Shown: piece by piece, positions 35,167-47,722 of the stretch
Numbering within the stretch: position 1 is the first letter of the stretch
Layout: the number at the start of each line of letters is the position of its first letter
Source of the DNA: Polytrichum commune
Taxonomy: Eukaryota; Streptophyta; Polytrichopsida; Polytrichales; Polytrichaceae
NCBI GenBank assembly: GCA_950295325.1
Contig: OX485805.1
Location: 32,971,501-33,035,500, forward strand
Reading direction: 5' to 3'
DNA length: 64,000 nucleotides
Program-made: the position numbers and the translations under genes
The notes under the pieces: model-generated
Told to the model about the DNA's origin: nothing
Databases searched by the model: none
What the model saw: only the letters and a program-made list of their open reading frames with translations

Positions 35167-35700
35167 AAGTGAGAGTGATTCAAAAAAATATATACTAACT
35201 TTGATTTTTTTTTGAAAGAAAAGATTATAACATTCTAAAACATATTGATCTAAAAAGCCAATAAATTTATGTTGAAAGAATATCTAAAAAAATTCTACAT
35301 ATTTCATAATAGAGTGCAAGTGGGTGTGCAAGTGGTTATATTGAACAAGTAATTGTCAAAAAAAATGTTTAAAACATGATAAAATTACATTGAATTGGTG
35401 ATTTTCTACAAAAATATTTGATGATGACCACAAGTGTATAATGAATTCAAGGAATGTGAAAAAAACCAAGCTTAAAATAGTTAAGGTCATGAAATTGGCG
35501 TCCAAAATTAGATCTAGCCATTTGCTTTTGAGCATTACTTTTAATGATAAGTTTTGAAGATCTCATCTTGGTATTCTACATTTGAGTATTTAACACAACA
35601 ATAGAGGTCATCATGAAAAATAATTCAATCTAAACAACAATTTTCTACTATTTTAAAGCGGTTGACCAAAAAAACTATGGTTTCAGGATAATGGTGCCAT
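35165..35700 (-). repeat. Right arm of a 0.5-kb inverted repeat
   Basis: Reverse-complement match of 31335-31860. Between the arms (3.3 kb) lie the Tc1-like element, family A copy 2 and the SINE-like fragment. The arms may be the ends of one large old element or two independent insertions in opposite orientation. Confidence 0.75.
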
Positions 35701-36100
35701 TTTTTGGGTCCACTTTACCATGTTTGCGCCCTCATGCTATAGAAATTCTTTGCAATTGCTATCAGAAGATCATCTATCATGGGGGCACCATGTTCCTCCA
35801 TTGTTGTAAACCAAGAACACATAGCATTTTGAACCTCAAGGCATGAAACATCTCTTACCCTCTTAATAGTTTGAGGTGCTTCAACGTCTACATCCAACAA
35901 ATCCTTTCTCTTGAGCAACTTGGAAATGGTCATTTTTGATGAAGGGGTTTAGCATTTGCCCACAATGTTAGAGCTCTATTGCAAATATGTTGCCCTATTT
36001 GCACATGATTTTGTCATTACATCAAGATCTCTTGCTTCTGAGCCAAACTAATTCTACAGTGTTTCCCATCTCTATTGCCCCTAGATTCAATTAAAAGATA

Positions 36101-36223
36101 CTCCCTCTGTCCCATAATGACTGTCCTACCCCTAGGAGTTTTATGTGCTAAAATGTTTGTTGGACAAACATTTTGGAATAGAAAACTCTAGGGAGTAGGA
36201 CAGTCATTATGGGACAGAGGGAG
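36101..36223. mobile_element. Stowaway-type MITE
   Basis: A 123-bp element with inverted ends CTCCCTCTGTCCCATAATGA continuing into CTGTCCTAC, the canonical Stowaway (Tc1/mariner) terminus CTCCCTCYGT. It is flanked by the TA target duplication (36099-36100 and 36224-36225). The middle contains another short palindrome (TTTGTTGGACAAA). The ends are almost perfect, so the copy looks fairly young. Confidence 0.93.
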
Positions 36224-36330
36224 TAGTTGCTTAATTGACCCTAAACCACAGGGACATAAAGTCTATCCACATAACCTACAACAACACCCTCAAAATTCCA
36301 AAGACAAAATTCTCGGCCACTGTTGAAGAT

Positions 36331-36680
36331 TTGGAAGGAAGATTTGGACAAGCATAGCTCACTTGTTGGATGTTAGATTCAACCAACAATACTATCATTG
36401 TAATTGTCGTTTCAATAGCTTTCTCAAGGTATGTGCATTTGACCTACAAAACTTAAAGTCATAAATGACATTCTTCAAGAATTTGAGCACTCTCAACAAA
36501 ACTCTTGGTTGTTGCAAGGCACTTGGAAGGTAGATTTCAGATGAACATAACTCACAATTCAATAGAGAATACTACCGTTGGAATCATCATTTCAATAGCT
36601 TTCCTACGGAATGTGATTTGACCTACAAAATTGGAAGCCGGAAGCAACATTTCAAGAATTTGAGGACTAGTACATTGTTG
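36331..36680. repeat. Diverged tandem duplication, unit about 195 bp
   Basis: Two units (36331-36490 and 36528-36670) share GGAAG/GGTAGATTT, CATA(G/A)CTCAC, AATACTA(T/C)C, TTTCAATAGCTTTC, ATTTGACCTACAAAA and TTCAAGAATTTGAG in the same order. No coding was recognised. Confidence 0.8.
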
Positions 36681-38010
36681 TTGAAGCAACTAGGGCAAAT
36701 TGAATTGATGAGACTTGAAAAGAAGTTGCAATCAACATCTTGGACTTCATCATCTGTAATTGGGAAAGTTGTATGTATATGATGTTATATTGTATGGTGT
36801 TGTATAGTATAAGAATAAGTTAACCGATATAGAGGGCATATATACAAAGAGGAGAGTAGACAACCAAGTAACACTTAACACTTGATGTCTTTGTAGTCTC
36901 CCCCAAGTAAGGAGTCGAACAAATGTGAACACATATGAGATTTTAACACTTATGGAGGGCAGATTGTAAGTAAGTTTCGTGAAGCCTTGAAGTTCGACTG
37001 GTTATGTGTGAAAGTCAATGGGTTCACGTGTAAGCAGCGGTCGGTTCTGCCCATTCATTATTATGTTGCGAGGCAGAGTTGGTTCTAAATGCAGGAATGA
37101 AGCCTGCCTGCCTGCGAGCTTCATTTGTCACTCACGAATGCTAGAGCCTTCATCATGCTTGCAAAGGTAGACCTGGCTTGGCTCTCTAATTTGGGGACTA
37201 CTATAGTGGCTACACTTGTCCAAGGTATAACCTCCAAGGTGCCATTTTAGACACCTCTTTCATGATTGCAATGAGAGCCTTGCAAAAGAATCAGCTCGCC
37301 CTACTTAAGGGTTTTTGGTGGCCTCCATACATCCATACGTACATGCATACATATAAGAGCGAGTTGGGTTGTGGATAACTTAGGGTCGGAAAGGTGCGCT
37401 ACTAGAGTTATTTGTAAAGTAAAGTAAAGTGGATGAAACCATGGGTTTAGTTCCAAACCATGAGTTTATGAGAATTAATATTAAGTCATTCAAGTTTCTT
37501 TTAAAGCTTAATTTATCATCCTCAAGGAGTGGCGTTGGTTCATTAAAATCCAACTTTCTAGCTTGTATTAATAGGGTGGGCAGGCCAAGCTAGCCTCGCA
37601 TAGGCCAATCCATGATTTAGGACAATGAGTCTCATGTGCATACCCTTTCTTAGATTTTAAAATTCTCTCAAAGTTTGAGAGGTGGGAAAGGAGGTCCCAA
37701 AATTTGTACCCAACCCTCAAAAAAAGCTTCAAAACACGGTGAGCTAGCGAGCTCTTAATAGAAAGTTTTCTCAAGGGAGATCAAACCCACGATTTTGTCC
37801 CTTGTTGAGAGATTTTACAGATAACTCTATTTTGTTACTTAAGTTGTAAGGCAAAACTTAGATGATACACTAGGCTGAAGTGGTGCAAAAGTCCACCTAC
37901 CTTAGTATGCGATTCCGGAAGTTGGAACCCCAACTCAAAGGAAATTTGGTTAATTTCTCTATCTGAAGGGTTTTGAGGAGAGAAAAGAATTGCAAGAAAA
38001 CTTGCACTAA
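36681..38010. other. Intergenic, nothing recognised
   Basis: No supported gene. A GCCTGCCTGCCTGC scrap lies near 37107 and a (CATA)n-like scrap near 37330. Confidence 0.5.
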
Positions 38011-38306
38011 AAGGGATTGCCGCATACGAGCGTACCTCTTATCCATATAGCATAAAAACTTGACTCCCTATAGGTTTGTGGTTGACTTCTTTCAAATGAC
38101 TTGGACTAGACTAATTCCGGGCCATTAAAGTTATTTTCGATGCTTCATAATTTAAATTAGCAATTGAGGCAACATGTTGTTTAAGTTGATTATTTATTTA
38201 TTTTAAGTTGATTATTTGTTTTTGTTTTTGTTTTTGTTTTTATATATATATATATATTTGTTGGGTGAAGGAGAGGTACACTTGTATGTAATAATTCCCT
38301 CTCTCC
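38011..38306. mobile_element. MITE-like repeat, family B, copy 1
   Basis: The 5' end reads GGGATTGCCGCATACGAGCG followed by TACCTCTTATCC. The 3' end, reverse-complemented, reads GGAGAGAGGGAATTATTACA followed by TACAAGTGTACCTCTCC. The same body is found at 39391-39635. A (TTTTTG)n and (TA)n stretch lies inside at 38215-38257. Confidence 0.65.
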
Positions 38307-39390
38307 ATCCCCAACCTCTTGCAAAACTTGAAGATGAGCCATTTATGACGGCAAAAATGGGAATTGTGTGATAGTGAGGCACTACACTCTATATGATATT
38401 TAGTGTCGCTTTTTATTTGGACTTCATGTTGCTATCCCTTTATTGCTAGTGAGAGCCCCATGGGATTTTTTTGAATAAGAGAAGACACCATGGAGCCATT
38501 TCATGGCTTCATCTGGCCCTCCTACTTGGCATGAAGATTCTTAAATATTCCAAGAATAGACAGATGCAAGTCTCATTTGAGTTCATTCTTGATGGAAGGA
38601 GAAAGATTCTATGGAAAAATAAAATAAAATTTAAGTTTGTAGAAGGTCACTAAGACTTGAAGGAGGAAGCAAAGTTCCATGCACGAGGTGTTGTCCATTG
38701 CAAGGATCAACCATCTTCAGTAGTGTTTGAGACACCCTGCACAAAAGATGAAGTTTTTAAATTTGCACTCAAGCTCATTGTGAGAGATACCATCATCCAA
38801 TAAATGAACTTTGACTATCTCTAGAATACGCTTATGAACTCCAAATTTGGATATTTAAACTGTCACGTATGTGTATTATAATTAAATACAACTACTTGCA
38901 AGATTGTTGAATCTCCTCATCCAATTCGTCATCAAGATTAGAAAAAACAAATCCTCACTGCTGTCCTAGCTTGGGGACTTCAACTTTGTGAATGTTGGAT
39001 CTTCTCAAAATTTTGTTGCAACAAAGAGGTTTCTTTGCCTAGATGTTCATAATGGAGTTAGTTTTCCCATACAAGTGGTTGATTATAAATTATTTTGGTG
39101 ATAGTGGGTTGAATTGCCCTTGATATCAAAGATGATATGAAAGTTCCAAGTGCATTGGAATGCACCTTGTGGTAAGAAAGGGTTGATATAATTTTCATAA
39201 ATTACAAACAAAATATAAATAGGTAGTTTGGACATTATGGAGCATAAACAACTTCTCTTTGAGAAGACCTTCATTCTAAGCAAAATGTAATAGCACTACG
39301 TAACTCCAAATAGTAAGTATACACTACATAACTGAATTGCCCATTTGGTGTGAAGTAGATACCTTTGCTCAAAGCAATAAAGATAACTTA

Positions 39391-39635
39391 GGAGAGAGGG
39401 AATCAATGCATATGAGCATACCTCTAATCCATCCAACATAAAACATGACCTCCTATAAGATTGTGTCCGATTCATCTCAAATGGCTTGCACATAATAACT
39501 TTGAGGTCTTTGAAACTAATTTTGGTGTCAAATCAACCAAAATAAGCAACATATGTGTTGTGTACTATGTTAGGGCTTTTTAATGTTGGATGAATGAATG
39601 AATGGTACACTTGTATATGATAATTTCCTCTCTCC
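39391..39635. mobile_element. MITE-like repeat, family B, copy 2
   Basis: Ends are inverted repeats of about 50 bp starting GGAGAGAGG, with (A/G)TACC and TCATCCAAC-like blocks. Flanking 9-mers GATAACTTA and GTTAACTTA match at eight of nine positions, consistent with a Mutator-like 9-bp target duplication. It is 245 bp with no coding frame. Confidence 0.75.
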
Positions 39636-42600
39636 GTTAACTTATACAAGGAGTCCTCAATAGATTCAAGTGTCATGAACAGATCACAGAAGTACCAAAA
39701 GCATTCTGCATGTTCAGTGAGGTCCACACTACATTGCATTTTTGAGGAAGTTACCAGCATGGAACTATTCATTTTCGTTGAACTAAAGCATGTCAACCTA
39801 TTCCAAATATTCAACCAAATTAGTGTGGATACACTTCCTTTGCAACAAGGCAGTTTTATGCACCCAAATTGTATCGCTGAGTATCTTGATGGCGAATCCA
39901 AGAGACTGGAAAGCATCCATCAGGGGAATCTGTTGAGAACATGGTTGGGTAAGTTAGTAAGCAGTAAAGTTGTAACAGCACAAATGTAACAGCACCAGAC
40001 CAAAACTGATGAATCCGTTGCGGAAGACTTGTGGTCAGAATCTTACACAGAATTTGCTGATAGCAATCAGAAACTAGGTCAGGCATTTTGATTGCACATT
40101 AATAGGAAAAGAGAGAATGTACCGGTTCAGGCATGGCAGAGATCAGAGTCCAGACATGGCCTGATGGCCACTACTTACGATAAGCGTATGTATCTATGAA
40201 TTCTTCCTCATTCATGACAGAGGTAAACCTCTGGTTCTTTGTTTGTGTTGTGTGATGGCTTGCATGGGGTTAAGTTAGGGTTAATGGTGTCAGGACCTCC
40301 CATGCTCCTCAACCTTGCTGCCTCTGCTGTTCAAATGCGTCCCTAGTAGTGGCCATAAGAAGTCAGAACAACTCCAGCTGTTTATATTTACTGAATTGAT
40401 TTTGTTGGAACCTTTGTGACCATGATGGTTAGACGTCAACCCCTAAATGTTGAGGCGGGCAGTTTTGTCCAAGCAGGCATTCCTGTCCAATCATACCAGC
40501 ATACATGTTTATATTATATTCTTATGATTCTAGGACATGTGGATAACTGAAATTTTGTGTGAACAATCACAACTTGATAGAGACGCAATTGATATGGTCA
40601 ACTTTATCATAACAGGTGCCTATTCTCTTTAACAAACTACTAAATTGGACTGAAATCTTTGACATGATTCTGGAAAGATTTTGCCTTGGCTTCTAGAGAT
40701 TAACCCATAAACATTAACTTAGTAAACTCTGACATGGCTTTGGAGATAATGGAGATATTGTTGCACTTGTAACTTCATCTTTAGTAATTTTGTGGAAAAT
40801 GGTTCTTGTTCACTTCAAGTAAATAAATTTCTAACAACATTCTCTGATTGAAGAAACAAAACTGAAATCATGTTAATTTATATGTGAATGAATGCAATGC
40901 AGAATTTTATGCAACACCTAGAATTTTGACCACCATTCCTACATGTGATTGTGTGTTCTGTAACTTTCAAGCTATGCGGTACATAAAATTTGTTTTGAAC
41001 CTATGGACCTTGCCAACTGTTTGCCCATGAATTCATGTCAAGACAATTGAATGATGAATTTGGCTTCCAATTGACAATGTCTTTAAGTAATTTGTAACAA
41101 CTGTTTTTATAATAAGAATTAGTATATGTGCATTGAGAGTTTCTCAGTTATACCTTGACCTTCAAGAGTAGCTGCATGGTCATGCTGAAGTTGCTGTGGT
41201 ATCTAAGTCTTTAGAAACACTAGGAAATGGATGATGTCATCTGGAGTCATTTTGCCTCTTCCAATAATGAGAGGATAGATAATGCAGAAAGGTACTGCAG
41301 ATGAACTCAGTTCTAGTCCATTCATGTTAAAAACACACCCTATATAGGTTGGCGATTAATTCATCTCAATTGTGCTCCACAAGACAGATTATGGGTCTTT
41401 GAAGCTGTCAAGTTACAGTGTCCAAAACAGCTTCATAATGTGATTTTTGGGCTGCATATTGCAAGCAGGTGTTTCTGTTAAATGAATAACAGGTACGAAT
41501 GCAATGACAATATGCAATAATTCCCTCTCGTGTGAAGAAGGCCAAAAGGTCCAAGTCTTTGAGGCTTGGCTGGCTGGGTGAGTCAGGGGCACATTGATGA
41601 GGATAGCAAGGTTAGGTATGGACAATGGAAAGCCTGGCAGATTGACTTCGTATAGGAAGAGAGCAGTAGGTACATATATTATACAGCTGCGAATTCAGTG
41701 CATGGGCAGGGCAGTACTGGACATGATGGCAGGTGACTTTCAAAATGTCTTAGTATGGACTTGGTGTCTTAGTATGGACTTGGAATGATAGTGCAGGCAA
41801 GATGTTCCTTCTGTTTGCGGGTGCTTCCATCACAAGATTGGCAGACTGACAAGCATTTTTCACCAACTAGGAGTTGACAAAAGAGGGCAAACATTCATTG
41901 ATGATTGCACTTTGTATGCTGCTACTGACAACAATTTTCAGGCTTTGGCTAACATGAATTTGAGTTATACTTCGTTCTGAGGAGAATCAAAACAGGTGTT
42001 GAGGGATATATCATCCTCAAAAACATCGTCACGCAGCTGGGAGGTTTCCCAAGTATAAAATATGTGTCCATGCATTCATACTTCATTATACAAGTTGAAC
42101 AAATGGATTGAGCTGGCAAAATCTCCAGACCTGCAGAGTACCACACAGCTCAGGAAAGAGTGGCGTGCTCCTGCTCAACTGCCCTAACATCCACATAATG
42201 TAAAATGTGTGCAGCTGTTCAGTAGAATTCCACAACCACTTGTTACTGCATGGAAGATTTTACTACTGTCGGATCAAACTTCAGGGGAATGAGGACGTTA
42301 CCAGTTTCTTTGAGATATCTCAGATTGAAACTGTGGTTCCCCATTGCTTGCAGCAGGTTCCTCCATGTTACTGCCACATTACTGTCCTTCGAATACTTAC
42401 ATGCTCTGAATGTGCTGCCAAAACAATAGAATGAGTAACTAGATCTATGATAGGTGAAGACCAGGTTTTGTAACAAAACGATCTTGGAGTTGAACTTTAG
42501 AATTGAGTCCTACCCCACACATACACATAAATGCAAGTGGCTAATTCACGATTACTTACCAGCTCAAATGAGCACCCTACATATGGCATACTTTCCAGAG

Positions 42601-42789
42601 TGCAGAACAAATCCAGAGCAATCATGCAGCAGCAGTCTTACAAAGGAATATGATTTCAAGAGGAAACAACACAAAGCATGTTAAGATACTGAAGTTAGTT
42701 AAAGGCACTTACCATTTCTTGAAGCACAAGGGCAGGGTTATTTCTATTAACAAATTGTTGACTTGTGAATGCAACACTGAAGTCAGCTT
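39636..42789. other. Intergenic, downstream of the UBP27-like gene
   Basis: Mostly unique-looking sequence with no recognised gene. Segment 41318-41536 resembles the body and 3' end of family B (CTATAGG, ATTCATCTCAA, AATAATTCCCTCTC), but the ends are worn. The last few hundred bases before 42790 are the likely 3' UTR of the deubiquitinase gene. Confidence 0.45.
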
Positions 42790-45700
42790 TCAATTCCTAC
42801 TCCTTGAGCGCTCATAGAAGAACAAGCTGGCATTGGCCAGGAGCACTTCAGACTCCTCCACACGAGTTACATATGAATCAGACACCTTGAACCACACAGC
42901 TTTGGCATTTTCCTTCACCGGCGGCATTTCCTCCATTTTCTTGTTCTTCACAGACTCCGTAACCAACAAAGCCTCCTCTGCCAGAACCGTCCCATCACTT
43001 CCAAGTTCGATTGACTGGTCTACTACTACTGGGACATTGTTAGCAGCACCAGCCAAGTCTGCTTCCGCAACTTGATCTTTTGTACCTATTTCTTTTTCAA
43101 ACTCTCTAGACATAGAACTAGGACTCTCAACTTCCAGTGTTTGACTGGCAGCCTGTGATAACATCACCTTCCGATATACAGTGTAATGACCACTTTGTGG
43201 GCCCCCATGGTGCACCACAACTGACAGAAGCTCATACAACAACTTCCTTGACTTCAGACTAGTTGACATTCTCGACTGTTCAATATCCCAACTTGGAGTT
43301 GTTGTGCTATGGGGATCTGCAAGTGCACCTGAAGGAAACCCAAGAACCCATAATTAAGTAGATACAAAGTTACTTCATTAAATGCTCTACAGCAACCTTT
43401 GAAATGATGATAAATGCAAACCAACTGCAAGTTTGTGAATGACAAAATATAGATCTGACATATTGCTGTCAAGATCACAGGTCAGAAGTGAGGACAGGAC
43501 AAGATTCATTTTTCCCCTATGGAAAAATCAATCTTGCACGATCAATGAAACATGAGCCACATACTATCGAGGAACTCATATTCAAGATGACAGAACAAAT
43601 TTCAGCACATGCATACCTAGGTCAGTGCGACCAGCTGAAGTGAAACTTGTGCTTTCTTTCTGTGGTGTGGAACCGCCACCTAATTGAAACTGTCAAAAGC
43701 ATGGCAATCTGTGAACATTTAAGGTGACTTAGTAATTTCAGTGCAGGCTAAACAATCATGACTTGGGCTTGATCGAATATAGTTCAACCTCAATCTTCTT
43801 GTCTGTCCATGAGATCTTATGAGATGGCAGTTTCATTAAGAACAATAAGAGATCTTTATAAAGAGCCAAATACCTGTGGGTCAATCATTTCGGTGTCTCC
43901 GGGGATCCCAATTTCTTCAATTCGATCTGTTGAAACCTTTGATATCACATCAGCTGTCAATGGTACAGCTATCAATTCTTCATGTACCAGACCTTTGCTA
44001 GGAACACTTCCAGGGTCCTCTACTTTTGCTTCTGTATCTTTAGCAGTTTCTACAGTTACGGTTTCGACATCATCTATCCCTTGCTTGCCCAAGTCTGAGC
44101 CTCCCTTCATATCCAGATGTGGGGAAAAAAGTGAAGCTGGATAACCAGAGCCTTGAAACTTCCTGATGTTGGACAATACTGCCCCACATTGCCGTAACAT
44201 TTGGGTTGAGGGGTCTCTCTGAACTTCGGATCTTGTATGGGAAGTTCCCACTTTGCCCTCTTGAGCAGCAACTGTATATGGATAGAGGTCCAGAACCATG
44301 GGAAACGTCACATGCCCCTGTTTTCTCACATGATTAAAGTGACCAATTAAGATTTCTTACCCTGAACTATGAAAGATTTGACAAAACATGGAAAATTCAA
44401 GGCACCAGATTACATCTTCAATATGCAAAGGGCAAAGCGGCAAGGACAACTCATGACCCATGATCCATGGCAGGGTTGTCTGACAGAAATATATGCCACA
44501 CTACTTGGTTTTTCAGGCTCTTAAAAGCAAAGACTTTACCATCAGCTTCCTGAGCTCTCCAACCTCATTCATAGCTGCACGTTGCACTTGGAGACATAGT
44601 ACCTGCAGAGAATGAAGATCAAAAAATATAAGGCCTTTCAGTCCTTTGAAAAGAGAACAGTCTGGTTCTCCAGAAGTAAAAAGAGATCACAAACGTGAAA
44701 GTGCACCTCCACATCAAAAAACCTCACAAACAGGGAAGCAGAATCAAACATTAAGATTGACCTACCTCAGGAGAGGAGCCAATTCGGAGACGTTTGGAAG
44801 CATTGGTGAAGATGGACTTCCACATTCCACCTTGTTCCAGGATCAAATTCTCACATGAACAATCATCATCACAGCTGCACTTCTCCAAGACTCTGATCTT
44901 ACCCTGCAGAAAATGATCGTGCTCACTCAGCATAGCGGATGGGAAAGAGCGTAAAAAAACATCTATTTCCACCACATACTTTGCCTGCATGATATCCTCC
45001 AAGTCCGCTGCAATGACCTTTCCTGTCACAAATCTTCAATGCTTGGACTCTCAGCTCCTCATTGCAAATGCCAGTGAGGTCCATGCTTATCAGATCTTCT
45101 GAAAATAATTTCATGCAACTGATTTCTTGCTCCAGAGCAGTGATTCTAATGGTGTACACATGCAATGACCAACTTAAATGACCAACCTCAATAGCAACCG
45201 TAAGAGATTGGTCTCGACCAGTGGTCATTTTGCTGATGTCCAATTGAGTGTGTAACACTTGGCTTGCTTCCAGGTGTGCACAATGGCTGCATTTAACGTT
45301 AGCTACCCATTCAGGGGCTGTGAATTGGTCCAAGCAATCCTCCAGAGTGCAATTGTCGATCTGCCAAGTGTTTGCATTACTATACATTGTAATTCTTTTG
45401 GAAATAAAAAGGTGCACTCTGTAGCCACAGGATCTAACAAATGCATGAGACCAAAAAATGGCCATGTTTAGTCTAATATAGGCTGTATCAGCCTTGGGAT
45501 GATATCCTGACATCCAGAAATCACCTCCTCTGCTCAAATACTTTATTTCATGTATGTGGCAAGCAAGAGTTCCAGCGTTTCTTCAGTGCAATGGATACGA
45601 GAGTGAGTAAAGATATGCAGCTCTAACAAACAATCAGATTCGAGCTAATGTTCATAGTAAAAAAAATAATGATGGTGAAAGACAATGCTTCATGGTCTCC

Positions 45701-47019
45701 CGGATTTGTTCACTTCCATCTATTTAACCCTCAAGCACTCATCCATATGAAATAATTGAAGGAAGAGTGCTCACAATAGTTCCATCTCCCTGCTGTAGTG
45801 GTGGAAGAGGGATGTCATTAAAGTACTGAAATTGTGTAGAGAACTGCACATGTAGCGTTAAAGATAAGTGTAAGAGCTGATATTGACACAAACTAAGTTG
45901 TTAAAACAAACTCTGTCCAACAATACTGGAAGCCAAGAGGACCTTGAAAACCAATGCATTCATTACCTGGAATCCACATTGCTGGCAGGCCATCAAGCTG
46001 CCAAGAGTCCCTTCCAAAGGCCAATGAAGCCAAGCCCGGTGCAGCTGAGGGGGAGGTGAATCCTTGCCTAAAACACTCCCAAAAGACTGGCTAACAGGCC
46101 TATGCAAATTCAGATATTCATCACGCTCTTCTTGTAGGCCTGCTGCAAGATGTGCAAGGGCTTCAGCTGCATCCTGTTGCAAATATTCAATATCAGTCAC
46201 GGCAGGAAAAAAAAGCTTCAAAATGTTCAAAATGACCACAACTACTGAAGATCAGATAATTCTGTAAGCAACAGTACTCTTAATAATCCCATAATTTGAG
46301 AACCAATACATAGCATCAAAGGGTCCAAACTGCAGTAGAGGACAGTGTAATCAACCTGTTGCATGGAAAGATCAAATTGCTGAGCATAAAGTCCAAGGGC
46401 AAGCATCACTTGCCGAGGGCTCAAAATCTTTTGTGTATTATGTACTTCCGCCAACTCTGCAGATTATTTCATGAAATATGTAAGAGCACAGTCCTTTTGT
46501 ATGCAAAGACACAGCAACAACAAACCTACAGTTTTTACCCTGCCTTGGTGGGAAGAGGTCCTGAAACCCACATACAGAGAAAGGAGCTCAACATAGACAT
46601 GGAAAACATATGCGTTCGAGTCTGTTCAAGGAATTTGAGTAAATTTACTCTGCGTTATTCTCATTTTTTGATGATCATAATAAGTACAAGCACTACCTAG
46701 AGATTGAAACTCTGAAAGTCATCAAACATTATCTGCATGTTCCGCTTCTCATTCCACAACTAGTCCCTTGCAATTCCAGTAAAATTACATCTGAAACACA
46801 CAGACAGACTAAAACCCTAAGGACACAGCAAATCTGAGTGTTCAAAAATTGCAGCCTAGATCCTAATGTTTGACAGATACATTCCTTTGCATTTGACCTG
46901 TCTCCCTTGTTTTCTCTCATCGCTGCTAGTCTTTTGAGCCCATAATTGAGAATCTTACAGGTTTAAAATGAGATTGAAGAGATTCAATGTTATCAAATAA
47001 CTGGCCACAATGGCGAGGA

Positions 47020-47068
<49 letters not shown>

Positions 47069-47722
47069 TGAACCTTTCAGAAGATCAGCAACGGCCAACG
47101 CAAGTGGCATCATGGCCCTCTCCGCCTGCACTTCTTGTGTGTCGGTAACTTTTGCACATTCCTCCATAAACGAGACTAAAATCTCAGAGCTCGCTAGGGC
47201 CTGCAAACAAGAACCTTTACAAAGATGAGACGATGAGAGGAAAATAATCTGGACTAGAAAACCTCCGTTGGTTAAACTTGTAGAACACATCATCATCAAC
47301 ATCCTCAGAACACGAACACAAATTCAAAGCTGAATATATTTATACACATGGTCGATGTCTGCTGTCATCATTACCTGGAGGACAACGTTGAGAAAGCAAT
47401 TGTTGCCCATATTTTGCAGACCAGGTACTTTGAGATCCTCACCGACTCTGTTCTTTTTATCATCAGATGAGGCATGCTTCCCACCATCTGCAGACCAAGG
47501 GAATGTGATTGTCATGGGCCCTCCGGATGCATACCGAAGTGCCAACACAGCTCCCATGCTGCCTGCTCCCAGCAATGTTAGCAACATAGCAATTTCTCTC
47601 CCTCTTCTGTGCTTGACAAAAGCCTTCCATGACAAAGGAAGGGAGACATGGCGCCGGCTTGGGCTTGGACGGGAGAGAAGGCCCAGAGAACGCAACACAT
47701 CGACATGTTGTGCTCCCACCAT
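42790..47722 (-). CDS. UBP27: Ubiquitin-specific protease, UBP27/USP30-like
   Basis: Eleven coding exons, complement of 42790-43328, 43617-43689, 43874-44317, 44540-44602, 44766-44903, 45187-45360, 45775-45825, 45967-46173, 46356-46456, 47074-47200 and 47375-47722, join in frame to 754 residues. Order: a hydrophobic segment (about 43-64), Cys box GLQNMGNNCFLNVVLQ (Cys109), QQDAAEAL, zinc-type CxxC pairs (CQQC, CSHC), LCLQVQRA, VTFPMVLDL, His box GGPQSGHYTVY (His623) and WFKVSDS with Ser725 where most USPs have Asp/Asn. The same Cys-His-Ser arrangement is known in USP30. Arabidopsis UBP27 and USP30 sit in the mitochondrial outer membrane and trim ubiquitin there; that location is inferred. It is longer than Arabidopsis UBP27 (about 490 residues) because of a linker before the His box (mostly exon 9) and about 90 residues after it. 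Exon 6 to 7 is the least certain junction. The ATG at 47722 was chosen over an in-frame GTG upstream. Confidence 0.92.
47019..47065. repeat. (AG)n microsatellite in a UBP27 intron
   Basis: About 23 AG dinucleotides. On the gene's strand it is (CT)n and starts 9 bases after the proposed splice donor GTTCAAG of intron 2. Confidence 0.95.
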
